DNA of 44,872 bases, from positions 1-44,872 of IMG/VR virus record IMGVR_UViG_3300009085_000007, one strand, 5' to 3'. Position numbers and translations under genes: made by a program. The DNA comes from a virus. The notes under the pieces were generated by a model. It did no database searches and was not told the origin of the DNA. It worked only from the letters and a program-made list of their open reading frames with translations. Shown piece after piece: positions 1 through 8,632 of this stretch. How positions within the stretch are numbered: the first letter of the stretch is position 1; every line of letters begins with the position of its first letter.

Positions 1-123
1 AAGGTCGGGTAGTCTTGTGGTGGAATCGTGTAGCTTGAGCTTGCGCCGATTGATACGCCCGTATCAAGAAGGTCAACGGAATTTATGAGGTCATCATTTC
101 TTAAGATTTTGCTCATATATCCG
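1..123. repeat. 123-bp exact terminal redundancy, left copy (circular overlap)
   Basis: Bases 1-123 are identical to 44750-44872. The leftward gene beginning at 44865 has its first 116 nt duplicated here (positions 116 to 1), and its ATG overlaps the stop of the next leftward gene at 113. This gives a seamless junction if the ends are joined. The short length and perfect identity fit a k-mer overlap left by assembling a circular or circularly permuted genome better than a physical direct terminal repeat, but the sequence alone cannot separate the two. Confidence 0.95.
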
Positions 124-856
124 ACCCCTTTAGAACCAAAGACGCTTTCAAGTTTCTAGTGTTGCCTGAAAGAAGCCTAACGGCAAGTTGGACGTTGTTT
201 GAAGTGTATTGCACCGGAAGGTTCACAATCTGCCGCTTGGGCCCGCCTATTGTGAATGCGACCTGTCCAAGCTCAATCAATCCCACGCTATTACCCTCGT
301 GCTGATAAATGCCTATTGTGTAATTCGCCTCGGTCTCGGTTCCGACTGCGACCTGAACTATTCGGCCATCACCAAACAAAACTGGAACACCAACGACGTT
401 TGAAGGAATGCCTTCGCTTGTTAGCCAAAAGCCCACGGTCTTGTCGCCAACCGCGCCGTAAACAAAGCCTGGACTTGCAGGCCCTACAATGTCCCCAGGC
501 GCAACAAAAGGTAAAGACTTTGCCGTTAGCTTGTTTCTAATTTGATCTTTGAGCTTCCCGGCTAAAAACCGGATTCGAACCGCGCCCTCGGCGTGGATAT
601 ACATATTTTCGGTATCAAAATCTTTGTACTTAAAATAAAAATTATAATTTCCCTCAACCGCAAGTGGAATAATATCGGCGGGGATAAACGTGAGACCATG
701 CCGCACTTTGAAACTGTCGTATTCGCCTGGAATCGTCACGTCGTAAAGTTGAAAGTCCCCCTCAAACCACACTTGGCGGTTTATGAACTGACTCAACCTG
801 AAAAAGTTTTCCCGAACGTGCGGGTCCTCAATGTCCTTGAGGATAAGCTCTATCAC
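113..856 (-). CDS. Virion-associated protein of unknown function (247 aa), downstream of capsid
   Basis: This is a 247-aa protein starting with GTG at 856, preceded by a GGGGGT ribosome-binding site. It lies directly after the major capsid gene in the late operon. Its stop overlaps the ATG of the next gene (116, equal to 44865) in an ATGA, which shows operon continuity across the circular join. The sequence is rich in beta-formers, glycine and valine, with no signal peptide or membrane segment. The position suggests a decoration, head-fibre or tail-attachment protein. I do not recognise a family, so the structural role is inferred from context only. Confidence 0.75.
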   Translation of the reverse strand: MIELILKDIEDPHVRENFFRLSQFINRQVWFEGDFQLYDVTIPGEYDSFKVRHGLTFIPADIIPLAVEGNYNFYFKYKDFDTENMYIHAEGAVRIRFLAGKLKDQIRNKLTAKSLPFVAPGDIVGPASPGFVYGAVGDKTVGFWLTSEGIPSNVVGVPVLFGDGRIVQVAVGTETEANYTIGIYQHEGNSVGLIELGQVAFTIGGPKRQIVNLPVQYTSNNVQLAVRLLSGNTRNLKASLVLKGSDI

Positions 857-872
857 CTAACCCCCAACAATA

Positions 873-900
873 ATACACGACCCCTCACTTCTGAGGGGCC
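873..900 (-). terminator. Hairpin after capsid gene (possible terminator or attenuator)
   Basis: A 7-bp perfect stem, CCCCTCA (881-887) with TGAGGGG (892-898), closes a 4-nt loop between the capsid stop and the next GTG. In the leftward transcript the stem is followed by a moderately U-rich stretch without a clean U-run, so partial termination or mRNA 3'-end protection is more likely than a full stop. On the other strand a T6 run follows six bases later. Confidence 0.5.
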
Positions 901-917
901 ATGTTTTTTCGGAAAAC

Positions 918-2162
918 TTAGTAGTTCGGAATGCCTCTGATAACCATTTGCTTCCAAGGGGCAGTACAAACCAAATCACCAAAAAGACAATGATCTAAAA
1001 TGTAGCTGTACCCTGTGGTCTCACGCACTTCGTAATACTCTTTGCCGTCCGGCGCTTTACGACGCTTGAACAAACCGTTCGAGTAAAACTTAACGCTCGA
1101 CCAATCAAGAAGATAAATGAGGTCGTCATCCATTTCCTGGATTGCAACAATTTTCAAAGTTTGACCTGACACGGAACCTATTTCTACTGTGTCCCAACCG
1201 TACACGTTTACTTTACGTGAGTTAGGAACAACATTGAATGGGCCCTTTTGTGTTTCGATCAACTTCAAAATGCTTCCGAAGTGCTTAAAGCTCAAAAGAA
1301 CTTCAGGCGCTTTTCCACCTTTTGCAAGCTGCATACGTTTTGTGTATGCGTCGAAAATTTTCGAAAGGATATTTGAGGCACTAATGCCTGTCCCGTCGAA
1401 TTGTGGACACATTAAGAAATCATGATCAACTTTGTTCTGACCAAACAATGTTGCAGAACCGCCGTTAGCGGGTGACAACAATTGGCTAGACAAAGCGGTC
1501 ATGCCCGCACTCTGAGCGCCGGGGTGATAGACCTTAACTTCTTGGGCCAATGTATAGGCCGAAATATCAAGGGCCGCACCGCCGCGTGTTGCGGAAACCG
1601 TGATCGACTCGTCATACACAGACACGTTTGTTACATATGCTGTAACAGGCGCCGAGTTGTTATCGTCGATAACGATTTTTTGGTCTTTTGTGAAGCGGTC
1701 AATACGGTTGACTGGCAAAACGCCCAGAGCCGTACCGTCGCCTGTACCCTTCGCAAAATGTGGTCCACCCAACAAGTGAGTAGAAACAACCATTTTGAAG
1801 TACATCATCATGGCGTCAATCTGATCGGGCAGAATCTTCAAAAATGTAGATTCTGGAATCCGACCATCATGTTCCATAAGGTCCCGGTGGTTAAACAATA
1901 ATGTTCCCCACACCTCTGGTTGAGTTGTGATTGAACCGCGAATGTATTTGTATTTCGAAATATCATTCTGTGCGGCCAAGCTGCCAAACTCAACTGAGCT
2001 TGCGTGTTGTCCTTGGAATGGGACGATTAAATCCCCACCCTTCCAATCCTCAATTTGGTCACACTGTTGCATCAAATAGTCCCGCTTGATGAATTCCTGC
2101 TTTAACAGGTCGAGCGGAAGATACTGATTCAACATGGACTGAAAATCTCTCGTAGTAGCCAT
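918..2162 (-). CDS. Major capsid protein
   Basis: This 414-aa protein has no signal peptide or membrane segment. It directly follows the scaffold-like gene in the order terminase, portal, scaffold, capsid that is standard in tailed phages. Length and composition fit an HK97-fold coat protein of the podovirus type. The N-terminal segment (about 1-60) is helical and polar and precedes a VPFQGQ/EFGSL stretch. A hydrophobic helix near 110-130 (LPDQIDAMMMYFKM) resembles the long spine helix of coat proteins. The start is supported by AGGGGGATAAC just before ATG. A hairpin follows the stop. The assignment rests on synteny and general features rather than a diagnostic motif. Confidence 0.88.
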   Translation of the reverse strand: MATTRDFQSMLNQYLPLDLLKQEFIKRDYLMQQCDQIEDWKGGDLIVPFQGQHASSVEFGSLAAQNDISKYKYIRGSITTQPEVWGTLLFNHRDLMEHDGRIPESTFLKILPDQIDAMMMYFKMVVSTHLLGGPHFAKGTGDGTALGVLPVNRIDRFTKDQKIVIDDNNSAPVTAYVTNVSVYDESITVSATRGGAALDISAYTLAQEVKVYHPGAQSAGMTALSSQLLSPANGGSATLFGQNKVDHDFLMCPQFDGTGISASNILSKIFDAYTKRMQLAKGGKAPEVLLSFKHFGSILKLIETQKGPFNVVPNSRKVNVYGWDTVEIGSVSGQTLKIVAIQEMDDDLIYLLDWSSVKFYSNGLFKRRKAPDGKEYYEVRETTGYSYILDHCLFGDLVCTAPWKQMVIRGIPNY

Positions 2163-2183
2163 GTTATCCCCCTAATAAGATGC

Positions 2184-3206
2184 TTAAGTTCCTAGCTCTC
2201 TGGCCATTTGCCTTAAGTCATCAATTGATTTTGGCGACTTCTTAATGGGCGAAGTGCCTCGGCCCTGTACAGCAGGAATTACGGGTTTTGGATTCGCTTG
2301 CGGCGAATTGCCCTGAGCTAGGTTCGCTTGCGGCGGGGGCGCTTGCGACGCCACAACACCTTGCCCAACGAGCTTCCCATACTTGGTCATGACAATTTGA
2401 GCGGCTTGTTCAGCCGATAAATCTTGTCCCTGCGTAAACCAAGCTTTTTGCGCTTCCTCGATAATTAAATCGCGAAACGCGCCAATGGTTCCCATCCGTG
2501 AATCCCACTCGCTTGCGGCTTGTGAGACTTCCGGTCGTGACAATACCATTTCAAGCTGCATAGTCCGAGCTTGGACCGCCTGAGTTTGGTATTGTTCCTG
2601 TAGGGATGTTTTTTCCATTTCTAAATCATAAAGACGCTGCCGTTCTTGAGCTTGCGCCTGCAAAGCTTTCTTTTGCTCAGGCGGAAGATTTTCTTGGTCA
2701 AGCTTGTCAGCTACCCACTTGAAAATCTTTTGCTCGTCTAAACCAATTGACGTAAAGAAATTGTCTAAATCGCCTTTGTTCAAGAACGACGTGACTTTTC
2801 TAACGTCAGCATCTAGTTCCATGTACTCATTATAAACTTTGCTAAATTCACCTTGAGTACCTTCAAATCTCTCTTTCAAATCGTTGAACGCCTCGGCGCG
2901 TGTAAAAAGGTCTTTTACCTTTTTCTCACTGTCAGCGTCTTTAATAAGCGGACGCCAAAATTCTTCAAGCTCCGCTTCTTTGCCAAATGCCTTGAACTTA
3001 AAGTTTGGGGTGTACGCATTTTGTGGTGGGGTTGTCCCATCGGCCACGGGCGTTGGTGTAAATGTAGCGGTGTCTGTTTTAGGCGCTTGTGTCGACGTTG
3101 CCGTCGATGCCGCTTGTGTAGTTTCTGGCGCCGTACTTGTTTGACTTTGGCTTGCGGCCTCAGTGCCCGTAGTACCTACGTTTTCGGAACCTGTACTCTC
3201 TGTCAT
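2184..3206 (-). CDS. Scaffolding / head assembly protein
   Basis: This 340-aa protein sits between portal and capsid genes, the canonical place for a scaffold. Residues 1-65 are a Thr/Ser/Ala/Pro-rich disordered leader. Residues 75-270 are charged and helical with coiled-coil character and many Glu, Gln and Lys. The C-terminus is a Pro/Gln linker followed by a basic tail with KKSPKS, as expected for a scaffold that docks on coat protein through a basic C-terminal helix. Its ATG overlaps the portal stop (ATGA at 3203-3206), implying translational coupling. Function is inferred from position and composition. Confidence 0.82.
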   Translation of the reverse strand: MTESTGSENVGTTGTEAASQSQTSTAPETTQAASTATSTQAPKTDTATFTPTPVADGTTPPQNAYTPNFKFKAFGKEAELEEFWRPLIKDADSEKKVKDLFTRAEAFNDLKERFEGTQGEFSKVYNEYMELDADVRKVTSFLNKGDLDNFFTSIGLDEQKIFKWVADKLDQENLPPEQKKALQAQAQERQRLYDLEMEKTSLQEQYQTQAVQARTMQLEMVLSRPEVSQAASEWDSRMGTIGAFRDLIIEEAQKAWFTQGQDLSAEQAAQIVMTKYGKLVGQGVVASQAPPPQANLAQGNSPQANPKPVIPAVQGRGTSPIKKSPKSIDDLRQMARELGT

Positions 3207-5329
3207 TGTAACATCCCCCCTTGGGCGTCTTGTTGCGGACCCATCGCATCTTGCGGTTGACCTGCGTTTTGTTTGTTCATAAGCATCCGTGCAATGTCAG
3301 ACTGCACTTGAGTCGATTGTGTTGCAAGTTGTTCTTGTGAAGAACCTTGCTCGGAAAGGCGCTTAATAAGCCAGTCCAAGGCTTCCGCAGGAACCGTCGC
3401 CCGTATTGAGCGGTTCGGTTGGTTGGGGTCGGGAATGTAATAGTCGCATTTAATAGAAGCTCCGCTTGCGGGAATGAACTCATTCTGCGCCTGCTTAATA
3501 GCTTCCGCCTTATCAGCCTCAATTTGCTCGTACACCTTAATAGTTTGGTCATACCTTGCCTGAATTTCAGGCGCTAACATTCGGTAGTCAGATTGCTTTT
3601 GTCTTGACGACAAACGCTTCAAAATATATGCGCCCTCGTCGTTCTTAGAAATAAATGGTTCCTGACCACGGTCTAACGCCAAAATAATGTTCGTTGCGGC
3701 GTCAGCGTCCAAGGTTAAGTCATCAAACGCAGCTTCTTTATTGGCAAAAGGCAATTGCTTAATAATTTGACCTATCGAATCCGGCGGCAAGTTTGTTCCC
3801 ACATATTGAAGAACGTGATTCATGGCCAAGTGTCGGCCCATCATTGTTGTCACGTCCTCACTCATTGGTTCGATCTTTACTTGATAACTAAGCGGCTCGG
3901 CAGACTTAAATTCCGCGATATTTATGTACTCTGAACGACCAATGGCCGGAATCAACATTTCCTCGTCAAAGTATTCTTTCGCTAACTGCAAATATGTTTT
4001 ACAAAGCTGAACTAAGAAGTCCTCAAACTTATCGGCGTACAACGAAAACTTTTTCTTTTCGCGCATCGACCGATATAGGTTCGCAAAAGCGTCGCCGCCT
4101 TCTTTTTCCTCAGAATCTTCCGCCACGTTGGCGACTTGATACATTTCAGAAATTTGTGAATTAACATAGTCAAGAAACTGCGCACCTGCGCGGCCTTCCA
4201 AAATTGTTGGCGCTTGTCCGCTAACAAATAGCGAACGTATGCCGGGAAGGTTCGGTCCTGACGTAATTTTCGCACCATTTTGCAAAATCACTTTGTCGTC
4301 GCCCAAGGTAACTTGGTGTTCGGCAATTTTAGACCCCGCTCTATTGATTTCGTATTGGTACGGGCGCAATTGCTTAATAATTGAACGATGCCTTGGTGTC
4401 GTTTGTATCTCGTCAAATCCTTCATAAACTATAGGGAACACTCCAAACGGCAAAGGCCCGCTTGCAAGTTCCACGTCGCCTGTTTGAATTACAAACCAAC
4501 CTTCGGGATAGTCATAGCACGGGCGGAAGTACCATTCCTTAACGAGCGCCTGTTTATCAGATTTTGTGTAGTTTGACTTAGCCCCGTCGAACACAAAAAA
4601 CGTGTCGTCTTGCGTGGCTTGGATTTTTTTCTTCTTTTCCTCGTCGTCGCCAATCAAGGCTTTCAAATCACCAATGTTGACCATTTTTCTTGAGCATAAC
4701 CACTTCGCCTCGGACATTGTTTTAGCTTCGGCGGGACGCACAAGATTGAATCCATGAATTCGTTCAAAAACTAAGTCGCCAGTAAATACAGCTTTACCGC
4801 TTGATACAAGCTGCCCGTTTTCATCGACTTGAGGCTGCCCATCGTCACCAACGGCTTGTTCAAAACCGCGAAAGCGGCCCGCCATTGGGTCCCAATAAAC
4901 CTTGGCTATGCATTCGCCAATTTCAATAAAGTCCTTGCACCATGAATGCGTTTTCATGCGCAAGCCCTGGGAAGCTTTCGCGTACTCCCAAACGGCTTTA
5001 TTCAACTCGGCGGATTTTTGATCTTGAAGTTCTTTGGGGTTGTTCGGAATAGGTGTCACGCCGGGCGCTTGAGACAAAATGTTGTTCTCATACGTGCGCG
5101 TGATCTTATGTATATGGTTCTTAGTTAAGCGAAGTTTTTGGTCGTTGTAAAGTTCTTTCGACTCGCGAATCCGATTCCACCACTTCGAATTTTTCTTCGA
5201 ATAGTGATCACCACTCGCAAGCAACACGTTACTTCTTTGTTCACTATACAGGTCAGAATCAGCCGATTCGCCCTCAGAGAACATCCTATTTAATTCATCA
5301 ATGCTCGGCGACTTCGGTTGGTTTTCCAC
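3203..5329 (-). CDS. Portal protein (P22 gp1-like)
   Basis: This 708-aa protein is close to the 725 aa of the P22 portal and lies between the terminase cluster and the scaffold. The N-terminal part carries the RSNVLLASGDHYSKKN and WNRIRESKELYNDQKLRLTKNHI segments typical of large podovirus portals, followed by a mixed alpha/beta clip and wing region. The C-terminal 60 residues are Gln-rich and helical, like the barrel of P22-type portals. A dodecamer would form the DNA channel at one capsid vertex and bind terminase and the tail adaptor. The start overlaps the upstream small gene by 32 nt. Confidence 0.9.
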   Translation of the reverse strand: MENQPKSPSIDELNRMFSEGESADSDLYSEQRSNVLLASGDHYSKKNSKWWNRIRESKELYNDQKLRLTKNHIHKITRTYENNILSQAPGVTPIPNNPKELQDQKSAELNKAVWEYAKASQGLRMKTHSWCKDFIEIGECIAKVYWDPMAGRFRGFEQAVGDDGQPQVDENGQLVSSGKAVFTGDLVFERIHGFNLVRPAEAKTMSEAKWLCSRKMVNIGDLKALIGDDEEKKKKIQATQDDTFFVFDGAKSNYTKSDKQALVKEWYFRPCYDYPEGWFVIQTGDVELASGPLPFGVFPIVYEGFDEIQTTPRHRSIIKQLRPYQYEINRAGSKIAEHQVTLGDDKVILQNGAKITSGPNLPGIRSLFVSGQAPTILEGRAGAQFLDYVNSQISEMYQVANVAEDSEEKEGGDAFANLYRSMREKKKFSLYADKFEDFLVQLCKTYLQLAKEYFDEEMLIPAIGRSEYINIAEFKSAEPLSYQVKIEPMSEDVTTMMGRHLAMNHVLQYVGTNLPPDSIGQIIKQLPFANKEAAFDDLTLDADAATNIILALDRGQEPFISKNDEGAYILKRLSSRQKQSDYRMLAPEIQARYDQTIKVYEQIEADKAEAIKQAQNEFIPASGASIKCDYYIPDPNQPNRSIRATVPAEALDWLIKRLSEQGSSQEQLATQSTQVQSDIARMLMNKQNAGQPQDAMGPQQDAQGGMLQ

Positions 5330-5636
5330 GATCTTCTAACTCCCTTTCGAGTACGAGCCGTTCGTACAAACTGGGGTCCTCAATCTGCAATAGATCAAGA
5401 CGGTCCTCGGCTTCAACAAGGTTTTCGGCCTCGTTCACTTCAATTTGGGCGTTTTCTAGCTCGTGTTCTGTCACGACGGGGGTTTCACTTCCCTTCGCTT
5501 TACGTTTGGTCGTATCACCGTCTCCAAACTTCACTTCCATATCACCGATCTTCAACTCGGTAACATGAGCCGCTTTACAAGCCTTTATCACGCGAATAAA
5601 TTCGTCCGCGCTAAAACTCACTATTTGATGCTCCAC
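5298..5636 (-). CDS. Small conserved-type protein between terminase and portal
   Basis: This 112-aa acidic protein overlaps the large terminase by 26 nt and the portal by 32 nt, so it is tightly embedded in the packaging operon. The N-terminal half contains a compact beta-like segment (FSADEFIRVIKACKAAHVTELKIGD, positions about 8-32, then MEVKFGD). The C-terminal half is a Glu-rich helix. Small proteins of this layout occur between terminase and portal in other podoviruses, but I know of no defined function. A role as packaging accessory or head-assembly factor is only inferred from position. Confidence 0.75.
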   Translation of the reverse strand: MEHQIVSFSADEFIRVIKACKAAHVTELKIGDMEVKFGDGDTTKRKAKGSETPVVTEHELENAQIEVNEAENLVEAEDRLDLLQIEDPSLYERLVLERELEDRGKPTEVAEH

Positions 5637-7167
5637 TCAATTCGTTCCAAAAGTCAAATTCTTCCGCTATCTCGTCGGCAGGTTTCTTCCCGCCCATAAA
5701 CCAATCGCGCCTTTTCTGGGCCTCGGTCAATTCAACCTTGGGCTTTCTTTCGGTTGCAAGCTCTCCCTCGACGTTTGTCTCAAATTCTTCGGGGAATCGC
5801 CAACTGACCGCCATTACTGCGTACCTTAAAGCATCCACCAAGTCATCTTGTGTTGACAATGATTTCTTGTCAGCATCAATGCCCAAGGTCGAGATTTCGT
5901 AAACAAGTTTATCAAGCTCCGGGTCCCCGCGCTGAACTTTAAGCATTCCACGTTTGAACAAAGTGTTTAGAAGTACGAACCCAGCGTCGCGACCCTTTTC
6001 AGCCGGGATAAAACTTTCCCCCTGCCTAGACGCAATCGTGAAAAAATCTTTCGATGCCCAATCATATACTTGTTGAGTCATGTTCAATCCGGACTTTAAT
6101 TTTCGGTATTCATCTAAAATGTCCGACGCCGCAGTCGGTACACCGTCCATTCTTCGCGCCCGAACAACCCGCCCTTGCGAATACTCAGAATCCACGGCCA
6201 AAATAACCATTGCCGCCGGATGCCCTGACTGCCCACCACTTCCGGGGTCCACGGCCCCATAGTAGGCCCATGACTTCGGTATTGGATGCGATTCACTTCG
6301 GTTTCTGTCGTGATCAAAGCTTTCAAGCCGCAACCCGCTTGACCGAACAAACCTGCCCATAACACGACGCTGAACTTCCGCCTCAGTCGGGCAATTATCA
6401 ATCGCCGCTTTGATTTTTGCTTTGGACCAACCGCTCGGCGTACCGTCCTCGTAAAACTGCGAATCGTAAAGCGACGCCTGAATCTTCAAAGCATCCCTGT
6501 GGCGTTCATCTTCCTTGGTTGGCGGTTCCATTGTCATGAGCCAATGGTGTTGGCCTAACGTACTGGTAAAAACCATTAACAGGTGTCCCTCAGTCGCATT
6601 TCTTCGCGCAGATAATTCGGGAAGTAAATCCGACGGCATTTCCTCGTCGGCTGTAATATGATACAAGCTTGACGCCTGTAAATCGCGGGCTTTCATCGAG
6701 TACGACTTAAACTCAAGCTTCACGCCAGTATTAAACCGGATACATTTAATGTAGCCCTTGTCGTATTCCTCGTCCCACCCAAACTGTGGATGCTTCTTAA
6801 ATTCACCTTGCGGCAAAAGCGGAAGCCATTGAGCTTCAAACTGCGTTTGAGCCAAAGGCATCGTCGGATAAAAATACCAAAATAAATTCGGCGCCGCACC
6901 CTTTCGAAGATTCGGCCAATACTTCGGCCATAGCGTCGGGTCAGTACAAAGTCTTATGTTTTTGCGTATGGCGACTGTCGATTTCCCAACTTGGTTCGCT
7001 GAACACACAAATATCTCACGGTTGTTGGAATCCCAAACTTTTTTTTGCCACGGATAAAACTTAAACGCGAACAAATGGGGAAGCCCGTCGTGATACTTTT
7101 GCAGTTCCTCAAGTTCCTTGAGTTCCAAAATCTTCTTTTGAAGATCGGCCTGCGACAAATTACTCAT
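5611..7167 (-). CDS. terL: Terminase large subunit
   Basis: This 518-aa DNA-packaging motor has both expected domains. The ATPase shows a Walker A-type SANQVGKS at residues 56-63 (VGKST) and a Walker B ITADEE at 171-176. The RNase H-like nuclease domain begins near residue 300 with GAVDPGSGG (catalytic Asp about 307), followed by a late acidic site in DDLVDALRY near the C-terminus. It drives ATP-dependent translocation of DNA through the portal and cuts concatemers. The gene overlaps the candidate small terminase by 8 nt and the small protein downstream by 26 nt, consistent with a packaging operon. Confidence 0.95.
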   Translation of the reverse strand: MSNLSQADLQKKILELKELEELQKYHDGLPHLFAFKFYPWQKKVWDSNNREIFVCSANQVGKSTVAIRKNIRLCTDPTLWPKYWPNLRKGAAPNLFWYFYPTMPLAQTQFEAQWLPLLPQGEFKKHPQFGWDEEYDKGYIKCIRFNTGVKLEFKSYSMKARDLQASSLYHITADEEMPSDLLPELSARRNATEGHLLMVFTSTLGQHHWLMTMEPPTKEDERHRDALKIQASLYDSQFYEDGTPSGWSKAKIKAAIDNCPTEAEVQRRVMGRFVRSSGLRLESFDHDRNRSESHPIPKSWAYYGAVDPGSGGQSGHPAAMVILAVDSEYSQGRVVRARRMDGVPTAASDILDEYRKLKSGLNMTQQVYDWASKDFFTIASRQGESFIPAEKGRDAGFVLLNTLFKRGMLKVQRGDPELDKLVYEISTLGIDADKKSLSTQDDLVDALRYAVMAVSWRFPEEFETNVEGELATERKPKVELTEAQKRRDWFMGGKKPADEIAEEFDFWNELSGASNSEF

Positions 7168-7795
7168 CTTTAGGTGTTACATCCTTGGAAGGTAGTAGTT
7201 TAGCCCTTATTTCGCGCAGTTTTTCTTCGATTTCATAGGGGTCAACGGAACCTTGATTCATCTTGCCCCCGTCCACTTCTATGTTCATATTCTTCGTTTC
7301 AAGTCGCTGAACCATAGGACCTAAGTGCCTATCTGCGAAGTATTGAAACGCTTTCAGGATAATTGGGGCCGATTTTTCCGTGATCGGCATATTTAAGATA
7401 CCGTCCCTGACCTTTTCGAACGAAAACCTAAAGGCTTCCTCAATAAGTGAATCGGTATCAATGGGCGGAACAATAAGCCACGCAACCCGAGCCGGATTCT
7501 TGGTCAACTCATTATAGAAATACTGATTCGAGCAAATACCGCCGTAAATATCTACCATTTTGAGACGCATGGTCCCCAGTTTTTCAACTTCGTAGAACTT
7601 ATTCCACAATTGTTTCTTTAGGGCGTAGTCCATTGGTGTCACACGGAATATCTTCCCCAGTTCCGCCTCAGACATAAGCTGCAATTCCGGCGGTATAGTG
7701 GAAATGGACTGCATAAGGCTCGAATCTTCCTTAAAACAACTTAATAGTTGATCACGACGGCTTGTGTTTTCCTCGTCTAGGACTAGTTCACCCAC
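7160..7795 (-). CDS. Probable terminase small subunit
   Basis: This 211-aa protein begins with GTG at 7795, about ten bases after an AGGGG site, and is the first gene of the leftward packaging block directly before the large terminase. It is mostly helical and charged, with no membrane segment. The segment DYALKKQLWNKFYEVEK (about 55-71) begins a helical domain, and a short basic/acidic tail ends the protein. Small terminases recognise the packaging site and assemble as rings. Here the identity rests on gene order and size, not on a visible helix-turn-helix signature. Another packaging or regulatory role is possible. Confidence 0.65.
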   Translation of the reverse strand: MGELVLDEENTSRRDQLLSCFKEDSSLMQSISTIPPELQLMSEAELGKIFRVTPMDYALKKQLWNKFYEVEKLGTMRLKMVDIYGGICSNQYFYNELTKNPARVAWLIVPPIDTDSLIEEAFRFSFEKVRDGILNMPITEKSAPIILKAFQYFADRHLGPMVQRLETKNMNIEVDGGKMNQGSVDPYEIEEKLREIRAKLLPSKDVTPKDE

Positions 7796-7818
7796 AATAT
7801 ATGTACCCCTAAATTAAA

Positions 7819-7846
7819 TTTATACATTTTACTTGGCATATTGCAA
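7819..7846 (-). promoter_or_regulatory. Candidate leftward sigma70-type promoter for the packaging block
   Basis: Reading leftward there is TTGCAA (7846-7841), a 16-nt spacer and TATAAA (7824-7819), 24 bases before the GTG of the first packaging gene. The interval separates divergent operons. A matching strong rightward promoter was not obvious in the same interval. Confidence 0.45.
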
Positions 7847-7909
7847 TCCGACTGGACTTTAGATAAGAAGTCAATGACTAAAGGTAAACAATTAAACAAA
7901 GGACATAAT

Positions 7910-8167
7910 ATGAACGACAAAGTTCAACACGTCATATCTGACTATAAACAAAAGCTCGGCTCAATTCGAGACCTCTGTGAAAAACACGGAATCTCTCAAG
8001 CCAACTTCTACCGACTTCGCCCAAGAAATGCAAAGTTTAGAAAGCCCGCCACAAAGCGTAAATATAAAAAAACTCCAACTGTCTTAGACATTCCACTTCA
8101 AGCAAAAACGGAATTCGTAATTATCTGCCGCGCTGAAGATGCCGCCAAAGTCATGGGGTCTTTATGA
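7910..8167 (+). CDS. HTH DNA-binding protein resembling IS66 TnpA
   Basis: This 85-aa protein starts at the ATG preceded by AAAGGACATAAT; an upstream in-frame ATG lacks a site. Residues 5-33 form a helix-turn-helix (VISDYKQKLGSIRDLCEKHG then ISQANFYRLRPRN) of the Tnp/HTH type. A basic linker rich in Lys and Arg follows. The C-terminal stretch IPLQAKTEFVIICRAEDAAKVMGSL has the shape of the C-terminal element of IS66-family TnpA proteins (short beta strand, then a small helix). The stop overlaps the next ATG (ATGA), the same coupling seen between tnpA and tnpB in IS66 elements. It could act as an early regulator. The family link is my pattern judgement. Confidence 0.75.
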   Translation: MNDKVQHVISDYKQKLGSIRDLCEKHGISQANFYRLRPRNAKFRKPATKRKYKKTPTVLDIPLQAKTEFVIICRAEDAAKVMGSL

Positions 8168-8463
8168 AGATCGCCCGCGTATTTCAAGAATCAGATATGC
8201 GACAAGGTTTTCAAGGACTACACCGACAACTTCGCAAAGTTTCCGTGGACCCGAGTAACCTTGACCCAGACCACTATTATATTTTTATGAACCGAGCTTG
8301 CACAAAATTCAAACTGATTTCTGGCCCGTACCTAGTTTACTTTAACAATGGAAGCCGACGCATCCCGCTTGATGCGATTCAATACTTGCCAAAGAACTTC
8401 GGCGGAACTGAAACTCAAATGAATGAAGCAATCAGAAAATCCCTCATTAAAAGACTTAAATAG
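8164..8463 (+). CDS. IS66 Orf2 (TnpB)-like protein
   Basis: This 99-aa protein is translationally coupled to the upstream HTH gene. Near the N-terminus it carries ESDMRQGFQGL, closely matching the DMRKGFDGL signature of IS66 Orf2/TnpB proteins. The following DPDHYYIFMNRACTKFKLI segment matches the family's FVFRNRRRDRLKLL stretch, and LVYF occupies the place of the later hydrophobic block. IS66 TnpB is an accessory protein of unknown biochemistry needed for transposition. No TnpC transposase and no IS66 terminal repeats are present here, so the pair appears domesticated by the phage. Confidence 0.75.
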   Translation: MKIARVFQESDMRQGFQGLHRQLRKVSVDPSNLDPDHYYIFMNRACTKFKLISGPYLVYFNNGSRRIPLDAIQYLPKNFGGTETQMNEAIRKSLIKRLK

Positions 8464-8632
8464 TGACGTTTGGATATGCGCCGACTGTAGCCTTGAGCGG
8501 GGCTATAGGTGGCCTGACAATGGTGGGGTTATTGAAAAGATTGCTTGTTGCGACTTATGCTCAAAGCGCGGGGTCGTATTCAAGCGCGACGACTTAGTTC
8601 CAGCATGGAAGAACTTAGGGGAAAATAAATGA
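8423..8632 (+). CDS. Small zinc-finger-like early protein
   Basis: This 69-aa protein overlaps the previous gene by 41 nt. It has two Cys pairs, CADC at about 19-22 and CCDLC at about 42-46, in a treble-clef or ribbon-like arrangement (ICADCSLERG then IACCDLCSKRG), suggesting one structural zinc. Small single-zinc proteins are common in early phage operons, where they may bind DNA, RNA or host proteins. No specific family was recognised. Confidence 0.65.
   Translation: MKQSENPSLKDLNSDVWICADCSLERGYRWPDNGGVIEKIACCDLCSKRGVVFKRDDLVPAWKNLGENK

Noticed and set aside
2853-3260. Long rightward frames opposite the scaffold gene
   Set aside because: They are Cys/Arg-rich mirror images of the Thr/Ala-rich scaffold leader, with no ribosome site, and lie within a confident leftward gene.
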